Shown here: piece by piece, positions 55,885 to 64,000 of the stretch | How the letters are laid out: each line of letters starts with the position of its first letter | Numbering within the stretch: the first letter of the stretch is position 1 | From: Mauremys mutica | Lineage: Eukaryota > Chordata > Testudines > Geoemydidae | Reading direction: 5' to 3' | Length of the DNA stretch: 64,000 nucleotides | NCBI RefSeq assembly: GCF_020497125.1 | Contig: NC_059081.1 | Span: 20,865,105-20,929,104, forward strand | The notes under the pieces: generated by a model | Told to the model about the DNA's origin: nothing | The model's input: the letters and a program-made list of their open reading frames with translations, nothing else | Database searches by the model: none | Made by a program: the position numbers and the translations under genes

Positions 55885-57090
55885 CATTATCCAAGTTAGT
55901 AATAAAACTATTGAATTTTACTGGACCCAGGACTGATCCCTGCAGAACCCCATGTGATGTCATCAGTGATTCCCTACTAAGTAGAGAACCTACATTTTCC
56001 CTCATCTTTCTTCAGCACCTAATGTATTCTTATTGCCTTTAATATCCCTTGCCACATGTAACTCTTTTGTGCCTTAGACGTTCTGCTTTTGTCCCTACAT
56101 GCTTGTGTTGTTCTTTTATACGCCTTCTTATCAATTTGACCACATTTTTGTAGGATTCCTTTTTGATTTGTAGGTCATTAAAGAGCTCATGATGGATATA
56201 TATTGGCCTCCTACTATTCTTCCTTTCATTCCTTTGCACTGGAATAGTTTTAGTTGTGCCTTTAATATTGTCTCCTGAGTAACTGCCAGCTCTCTTGAAT
56301 GACTTTTCCCCTTAGATTTTCTTCCCATGGGACCTTAGTTACCAGTTCTCTGAGTTTGTTAAAGTTTGCTAAAGTTTGCTTTCTTGAAGTCCTTTACCCT
56401 TATTCTGCTGCTCTCACTACTTCCTTTCCTCAGACTCATGAAATCTATCATTTCATGATCACTGTCACCCAAATTGCCTTTCACCTTCATGTGGGTCAGA
56501 ATCAAGTCTAAAATGGCTGTGTCCCTGGATACTTCCACTTTCTGGAACAAAATTTGTCTGTGATACAGACCAAGAACTTATTGGAGATTTTGTGTTTTGC
56601 TGTATTACTTTTCCAACAGATGTCTGGGTAGTTAAAGTCCCCCATTACCACCAGGGAATCTTTGGATATTTCTATTATGTGTTTTAGAAATGCCTCATCC
56701 ACATCCTCTTCCTGATGCGGTGGTGTATAGTAGATGCCCACGCTGATACCACCCCTTTTATCTTTACCCAGAGACTCTCAGCTCATCTACCTCCCACCTC
56801 CACCTGGACCTCAACCTCCACTCCCTTTTTTCCTTGCCTGTCCTTTTTGAACAAGCTATCCCCTTTTATGCCAATATTCCAGTCATAAGACTCCTCCCAC
56901 TAACTCTCTATGATGCCAATTAAATCATAATTCAGCTTATGTACTAATACGTTTAGTTCTTCCTGTTTATTCCCCAAACTCCTTGCATTTGTGTACAGAC
57001 ATCTAAGATGTTGAACACATCCCCCCACTGATTTCCTTCTTGTTGTTCCTTTGACTCTATTGTAATTTCCCCCCAAAATCTAACCTTCTG
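55885..57090 (-). mobile_element. CR1 LINE, part 2 (reverse transcriptase to endonuclease)
   Basis: Resumes the CR1 broken at 54753. The minus strand encodes broken endonuclease pieces, for example [20 protein letters not shown] and [17 protein letters not shown] (56508-56741) and [11 protein letters not shown] (56359-56550), then the NARSL..KQEEL start at about 57.0 kb. Much of the reverse transcriptase between is deleted or decayed. The 5' boundary is approximate. Confidence 0.88.
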
Positions 57091-57419
57091 TTAAGGTCAC
57101 CTTGTTTTATACTAGCCTGAGGGCTTTTGCCAGCTGGCATTAACATTTCCCTTTCTCTAACGTGTATTAATGCTAGCAACAGGTCATGTTGTCCCCTTAT
57201 AATTAAAAACCTAGCAACAACTGTTGCTTCATCAGAGACCTAATCAGTTCTGAGGAGAAAGAATGGCCTTTGAAAGAATTAAAATCTGCGGGGAACGGTG
57301 GGGCAGGGGAGAAACACAGTATTGAGAGATATAGTAAAAAATCATGGACTGAACAGAGACACTGGAGTTATGACTCATTACCCAATCTGGAACCCACTAT
57401 CCCTTTCTTTTTATCCTAT
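57091..57419 (-). other. intron, nothing recognised
   Basis: May include the decayed ORF1-ORF2 spacer of the CR1; no motif. Confidence 0.4.
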
Positions 57420-57666
57420 GACTGCAGAGATGTTAATAGGCCACTCAACCTTGAATGGTCCCTTACAATACGTGCTAACTTCTTACTCCAAATAATCAAT
57501 TCCATCTTGCATTTTGTTGAGAGTACCTTTCCCAGAGCTGAAGAAGAGCTTTGTATGGCTCAAAAGTTTGTCTCTCTCACCAACAGAAGCTGGTCCAATA
57601 AAAGGTATTTCCTCACCCACTTTGTCTCTCTAATATCCTGGGACTGACACAGCTACAACTACACTG
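57420..57666 (-). mobile_element. tRNA-derived SINE, second family
   Basis: On the plus strand: CCTTGAATGGTCCCTTACAA, GAGCTGAAGAAGAGCTTTGT, CTCACCAACAGAAGCTGGTC, ACCCACTTTGTCTCTCTAAT and the head TCCTGGGACTGACACAGCTA. The head is tRNA-like with a box-B-like element. Most complete copy of this family here. Confidence 0.85.
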
Positions 57667-57674
57667 CTTACAGA

Positions 57675-57776
57675 CATAGGCGCTGGAGCACCCAGGGGGA
57701 AAAATTGTTGGCAGCCAATTGGAGTTGGGTCAGGGGGGTCGAGCACCCATCGGCGCCAGAAAAGTTGGGGCCTATG
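57675..57776. mobile_element. 102-bp hAT-type MITE
   Basis: Ends CATAGGCGC / GGCCTATG with a perfect 8-bp duplication CTTACAGA at 57667-57674 and 57777-57784. It inserted just upstream of the SINE head. Confidence 0.88.
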
Positions 57777-57784
57777 CTTACAGA

Positions 57785-60165
57785 CTGTCATTATGTGCAG
57801 TTAGGATGTGATCCTCAGCTACACTAGAGATCTATTCCATCATTGTGCTCCCCTGAAATGTATGGGTGTTGGAGACTAGTTTAGCCCGTGATGTTAGTTA
57901 AGGCATCCTCAGAGCAGTTTTGACCCCCAATGTGTCTGTTACGTCACCCAGGAATTGCTCTAGTCTCTCTTTGCCCAGTAGGTATCCTATTCTGGGAGAA
58001 TTGAGAGGGAATGGTGGAGAGCTGGCTACATCAGCTCTGCACGAACAAAGAATTTCATTCCCAAATTCCAAATGGGGGAGTTTTAAGCAGTCTAATTGGA
58101 GGCCAGGATCTCATTGGAGCCTGAGGGTCACCCAGGCCATGGCACGACCACATTTTGGCCAGGCCAAATTTGAGTGAGTGGTATTGTGAGCTGGTTGGGG
58201 TTGCAGCACCACAGAAGTTTGTGCCGGGCCACATCACCACTCACTCAAATTTGGAAGTGTGTAAGGGCTCATGGGCTAGTGGGGGGTCACCTCAGAAGGG
58301 AAGAGGAGAGTCGGGGGGGGAGTGAAATCTATGCCCCCACAATTTAAATGGTATTCTGCATACCCTGCTTTAGATAACGTAACAATGAGAATTTTTAAAA
58401 ACTACATTCAAAAATAAAAAATAAAAAAACAGTGGTTGATAGTTCCAGCCTTTAGAACACAGATTCTGAAATGGCTTTTTCATGTAGTGCCTCTGCACAA
58501 TGACACACATCTAGTAATTATTACTTAATGGTTTACCTATATACATTCTGAAATCATTCTAAAATGTAACTCGATTAAAAGGGGAACAAATAATACACAC
58601 TTTAATCAGAAGATACCTCAGTAAGTCAGTTTCTGCAGGTAAAAGAAACTGTATATGCTTAGTTAACTAATCTGTGCTATAAAAGTAGCAAAGAAATTCA
58701 CAGATGGGCCGTTTGCCTTGCGCAAAATCCAGTTCTACTAAGATTGAGATTATGGCCTAGTTAGTGAGGCAAAGACTGCCTCAAAAATATCCCTGAAGGA
58801 CCTTATTTTTTCCAAACATAATAATTGAAAGTGCCTTTTATATAAAATCAATATAATGGGCCAAATACTCCCCAATTCACAAGTTATGGAACTCTATTTG
58901 TAATGGTGGGATTGCACAAGGTGTAACTCAAAAGGAAAATTTGACTCAAAGTTCCACAATTCAAAGTTCCAAAGTTAGGCCTCAGTTCTCTTTAACTTTA
59001 TGCATGTTAGCAATACCATTACCATCAATGGCTTGTGTTGTTCAGAAGGACAGAATATATTAGCACAGTACTTTCTCCTGACTTTATCAATCTATGAATC
59101 AACTTACTCATACATGCAACTCTAATGATTTTTATAAAGTAATTAAATGCATAAGGCCTGCTCATTTGAGTAAGCCTTGAAGGATCAGGACTTCAGTATG
59201 ATAAACAGAGTCACATATTAGAAAAATATTTATTCTCAAAACAATAAAAAACAAAACACTAAAACAAAAGTTTGTACATATTGTTAGTAGGGCCTTTTGT
59301 GTTGCAGTAAATAAAGATTTGTTGTATGCTGACTCCCTATACTGCTCAAAATCTTATAATCTTTAAAGCAATTACTTTGTGTTATAAATATGTCTTCCGA
59401 GGAATTCATTATACTTTCCCCCTTAATATTTTATAGCAAGACAACATTCACTTCATGTGAAACACCCACTTTAAGCTCAGATAGGTCAATTATCAACAAA
59501 CTGAGAATCCACTGTATAGACACAGAAATTATATACCAAAACTGCTTGTAAGAAGCCATAACTGCATATTGAGTCAAGGGTATCTACATTCGTAAGACTC
59601 TAGTGGATCTATAATTAAGCAAATGAGCTACAGACCATTAAAGTATAGATATTATTATTCTAAAAAAGCCACTATTATCTATTCTGTGTATATAATCAGA
59701 TGCAAATTACTTCCACTATCTCGAAAATAAGGTAATTGATTTATAGCCTAAAAATATCCAAATAGATTCTAAAATGAAAGAACATGTTTTAATAATATTT
59801 TGTACGAATGTGTATCACCAGCAACTTTATACATATATGTATATATACATATATAAAATGCATATTAGACATTTTAAAATAGATCATATATATGATCAGT
59901 TTTTAAAGGTCTAATATGCATAACTGTATAATTATAATTTCACATGGGATAAAAGTTTTATTACCATGAGATTGGGATGGGTATATAACGAATGAACAGC
60001 AAAGCGACAAGTGAGCTGTGCAGGTCATTTCAAATGAGCACCAATACACTCTTTATAGTGCACCACTCCAATGAGTACTCTGCATAAGCCCTATGTGTAA
60101 CAGAAAACCTAGTCCAGAAATGTTATGTCTATTTTTTGAATGCTGGAATTATGAGCAATTATTAA
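57785..60165 (-). other. intron, nothing recognised apart from one inverted repeat
   Basis: About 2.4 kb. 58163-58250 contains a perfect inverted pair. Frames at 57920-58240 are unsupported. Confidence 0.5.
58163..58250. repeat. inverted repeat, 19-bp arms
   Basis: CCAAATTTGAGTGAGTGGT and ACCACTCACTCAAATTTGG, perfect, about 50 bp apart. Confidence 0.9.
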
Positions 60166-60245
60166 AAGCAGCAAAGAGTCCTGTAGCACCTTATAGACTA
60201 ACAGACGTTTTGGAGCATAAGCTTTCGTGGGTGAATACCCACTTC
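60166..60245 (+). mobile_element. turtle SINE, left arm of a fold-back
   Basis: AGCAGCAAAGAGTCCTGTAG, CACCTTATAGACTAACAGAC, GGAGCATAAGCTTTCGTGGG. Lacks the tRNA-like head. Pairs with the next copy. Confidence 0.85.
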
Positions 60246-60265
60246 ATCAAATGCATGTATCCGAC

Positions 60266-60385
60266 GAAGTGGGTATTCACCCACGAAAGCTCATACTCCA
60301 AAACGTCTGTTAGTCTATAAGGTGCCACAAGACTCTTTGCTGCTTTTACAGATTCAGATTAACACAGCTACCCCTCTGATACTCG
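60266..60385 (-). mobile_element. turtle SINE, right arm of a fold-back
   Basis: GAAGTGGGTATTCACCCACG, AACGTCTGTTAGTCTATAAG, then the head AGATTAACACAGCTACCCCT. Tail to tail with 60166-60245; arms of about 83 bp with few mismatches and a loop of about 20 bp. Confidence 0.88.
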
Positions 60386-63300
60386 AGCAATTATTGGCTC
60401 TCTGTGATGCTACTGACTGTGTAGGAGCTGAGCCAATCTGTAGCCCATTTGTAGCAGGAGGGGTTTGAAACTGTGGTGGCTTATCCATGTTTCCATATGT
60501 TGGTTTTTTTATTGTGTGCATATTCCCCCTTTTTGGTTTGCCTAGACTACCATGTCAAAATCCTTCCGTCTGGATATTCCTTTCTTCTCTTCCTATACGG
60601 AGAGTGAAGCCATAATGGAATATCTGTAGCTGTACCAGATTGAGGAAATATTTTGGGGTTCACTGGATTCTGTGCTCAGGAGTTGTGCAGTCCAATAGGT
60701 AATTTTTAAGATAATCTACTTAAATCACTCACTGTAAACACTGATTGGCTATAAGAGGGATATGCCATTTCACAGGTATTAAAAGCTTCTGCTGCCAACT
60801 TCAGCCTTCTTGCTCCTGACCTTAAAGACATTTTGGATGTAATTTAAAGTTGCCTAGGGATGCTTTAAATTAAATAGGCTAGAAATGGACCTGTAACATT
60901 TTTTTAAAAGATCAGAATAATTCCACATCCCAATTTCCCCAAGCTGTGTCCATTTTAAAACGAATATGCACTCCCTCACCAAACTCACACACCTGCTTCT
61001 CTGATTGGCTTTGGTAAGAGCTATTTCTCTGATCTGGAGCCCGTTCAGAGTGCTTCTTTGCACTGCTTTCTCAATAAGTCTATTTAGTCACTTTAATACG
61101 AGCAATCTGAACACATATACTGCTGTGTAAAGCTATTCAAGAATACGATTTACTGTTATTATGCATTTCGCAGAGATTGTTAAATGTTTTAAATATGTAT
61201 TTTATAAACGAATGCACTTATTCAAAGTCAGATTTGGAACAAGCTGTGTTATTTGATAAGTGATCATGCTTAAGTAAAATTAACCAATTCCAATTTTTGG
61301 TGGAGTACATTTCACCAGAGGTAAAAATTAAAGATTTCAGAAAGCTTTTAAAAGTTTACCATCTCAACAAAATCTAATACAAGATTTAAATATACGTGGA
61401 TAAAAATACTAATATTTAGATGTAGAGTGTTAGTGGAGTTTAAGTTGAAGTTTTCCATATTGTGTACACTTATTAAGGATTGAATCAAACCTAGACATTA
61501 TGATCTAGATTTTAGGCGTACACAATTGCTTGCATGCATCTGTGAATGCACAATGGAAACCAGTGCATAAATACTCATTGTGCACAACTAACTAGCTGTC
61601 AGAATGCTCATATACTTGGGACTCAAACATGGCACTGACACAAGCCCTGAATAAGGTGGCAGGGCATTGTTGCACAGCCTCAGGAACAGCCCAGGGGGGG
61701 AACCAACTCCCTCACAGTTTCCTCCATGCTGTGGGAAGGAAATAAACTGTGCTGGATCTATACCCAGTGCAGCTAAACCGGCTTGTGGCAGCAAGGGAGA
61801 ATCTTGGCTCTGCTCGATCAATACCTCCTTCCCGCCCTCCTACTATCCAGCTATGGGAGGAGGGGACACAGTAACTCTGCTGAGTCTGTTTTCCCTCCCA
61901 CACTGCTACCTTGAAGCCCATTATGTCCTTGTTAGCCAGTTTTGCTCTTGATTTGCATGTACATATGGTAAGTTAAGTATAAGCCCACATGTGCACTCAT
62001 CTTTGGGGAAAAAAAGGATGATTTTCAAACAGCTTTTCAATATCTTTTTCAAAATGTTTGAAGTTAGAAATTAACCATAAAATAGATAAGGAGGAAGGAC
62101 TCAAAATCAAATTATCAAAAGACCTAGATTGCTTTTCTTCTGGTTGGATCCACATTTTAAGGAATGTAAAGCTGTTTTCTGCATATCCAACTTTTTTGGA
62201 TGATGCTTACTTGGCTATATTTGCAGCTCACCAGATATTTGGATAGTTACAGTCTTCCCTGAGCATATTCTGTGGCTGAAAACATCTAGAGATTTGGTTC
62301 AAGAATTTTTATAAGGATTGTCACAGTTGTATGCTTACAAAGAAGAATTAGAAGTAAATATTTAGCAGCAATACAAACAAATCTTTGATTTGAATCATCT
62401 GTCATTTTGTTATTCAAAAGTTCTTTAGAATAGATGGGGCAGATAATGCTTTGTGTGTTCAAAGGTTCTATTTTTTCCACTCTTACCAGAAGGAATATGT
62501 ACACCGTTGCTTTTTAAGAAAATATTATTGTCTACAAATTCTTTCTAACTTACCCTACCCTTTATACCCATTTTTTAATTTATCATCAGTGGAAAAAGGC
62601 TGTTATATATAAAGACAATGGTCTTGTCTTTGTGGTCAGTTGGCTTTTAGACATTACATCTTGGCTTCCAAAAATATTTTAATAAATCAAACTCTGTCCA
62701 GTATTGATCTAATAGTGTTCTTTGTCTGGATCATTATTTTTCATTTATCTCAATAAAATGGTCTAACTCAAAGAATTTTTAACATATTTTATATAGTAAA
62801 CAAACATATTTCCAGACGTGAGTCTTGTGTCATTCAACAGCTGGCTGAAAATTGACTTATGGATTGCAGGTATGGCACTTCATTTTCCTCTCACTTTCAC
62901 CAGTTTTACACTGATTTAACTTCACTAATGCCAACTAAATTATTCCCTGTTTCAAGCTGCATTCAAGGACAATCAGGACGAGAGACTCCACTAAGCTAAC
63001 TTCTTAGTGGATATCACATGTATTCATGAATTTCATTTAAACAGTACAAACCAACAAAATTTGAGAAATATAAAGACATTTGTTTAATATTACCCTTACT
63101 TGACTTGGCTGTAGTGTACTGAAACATTAGACCATTTTTGCCATAGTATCAGGACAGATACACTACTGTTAAAAAAAAAGAAAAGAAAAAGAAAGACCTA
63201 CAAATCACATACAGTATTATGTGGAATAGAAGAATATACTGTTTCTTTGACATATGATTTTAGGACTACCTTTAATTGAACAGTTTGCTTTATATTAAAT

Positions 63301-63465
63301 ATGCATCCAAACAGCCATCAGAAATGCAATTAATTCTGTATGCTATTGGGTAAAATAAATGAATTAACCAGTTTAACTAGTAAATATTTTGCTTTTGATT
63401 ATTATTAAATAATAATGCTTGGAACTCATATAATACTCGTCATCTGCAGATCTACAAGCTATTTA
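60386..63465 (-). other. intron, nothing recognised
   Basis: About 3 kb of mostly AT-rich intron. Frames at 61588-61951 are unsupported. No exon between the 63.8 and 53.5 kb exons is needed, because their phases join. Confidence 0.5.
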
Positions 63466-63610
63466 CAAAGGCTGGTAAACATTATTATCCCTATTTTAGA
63501 GATGAAGAAACAAACAGAGAGGTTAAATTACTTGCCCACAGTCACACAGTGAGTCAATAAAAAGCCAAGACTAGAATGACTCCGACATCTCCTGATGCCC
63601 TGGTTCACTG
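63466..63610 (+). mobile_element. MIR SINE relic
   Basis: ATTATTATCCCTATTTTAGA, AGAGAGGTTAAATTACTTGC and CCACAGTCACACAGTGAGTC match the conserved core and 3' part of the ancient MIR family. Confidence 0.85.
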
Positions 63611-63760
63611 GACCAAAAAATTTAGTTCTTCAAGCATTGTTAAAGGTAAGTTAAATGTAAGCACTCACTCCAAATAAACCAACACACATTCATACATTTC
63701 AAGCTTATTCCTCAAAGTGTTTTTATACGCAATCGTGAAAAAAGAACTATTGTATATTTA

Positions 63761-63976
<216 letters not shown>

Positions 63977-64000
63977 TCAAAAGGTTGCAAACATATAAAA

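Overview
The window is vertebrate nuclear DNA: AT-rich, intron-dominated, with GT-AG exons and dense interspersed repeats. It probably comes from a cryptodiran turtle. CR1 is the dominant LINE and one copy is full length with both reading frames open. There are also copies matching the turtle tRNA-derived (tortoise polIII) SINE type, Penelope-like and hAT elements, and solo LTRs. I see no bacterial-type genes, operons or CRISPR arrays.

The only host gene is a central piece of LRP1B (LDL receptor-related protein 1B) on the minus strand. Nine consecutive coding exons run from 63966 down to 1256, 1536 bp in all. Every junction is GT-AG and every phase fits the next exon, so no exon appears to be missing between the first and the last. 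They encode the second half of one YWTD beta-propeller, one EGF-like module, and one apparently complete six-bladed YWTD propeller. Introns range from about 0.57 kb to 24 kb, which fits the giant LRP1B locus better than compact LRP1.

Layout, low to high coordinate. 1-25.5 kb is the largest intron: L1-like and CR1 fragments, a hairpin-rich MITE at 4.3 kb, solo LTRs at 8.65 and 11.4 kb, the full-length CR1 (13.6-18.6 kb) inside an older repeat, and inverted SINE and TIR elements at 19-23 kb. 25.7-39.2 kb holds a hAT fold-back element, a Penelope-like endonuclease fragment between inverted SINE arms, an uninterrupted copy of the repeat the CR1 inserted into, a solo LTR (34.6 kb) and a hAT MITE. 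39.2-46.8 kb is exon-rich, with unclassified sequence at 40-43 kb. 46.8-53.6 kb holds two exons, CR1 fragments and a near-perfect palindrome. 53.6-63.8 kb is an intron with a CR1 split by a hAT-like insertion, SINEs, a small hAT MITE, a SINE fold-back and a MIR relic.

The points most worth a second look are: the apparently intact CR1 and its tandem TATA/CCAAT promoter units; an unoccupied relative of its insertion site 12.5 kb away; the repeated tail-to-tail pairing of SINE-like sequences, once around a Penelope GIY-YIG endonuclease; the long-armed hAT fold-back; and the three-hairpin MITE. I found no undescribed multi-gene system.
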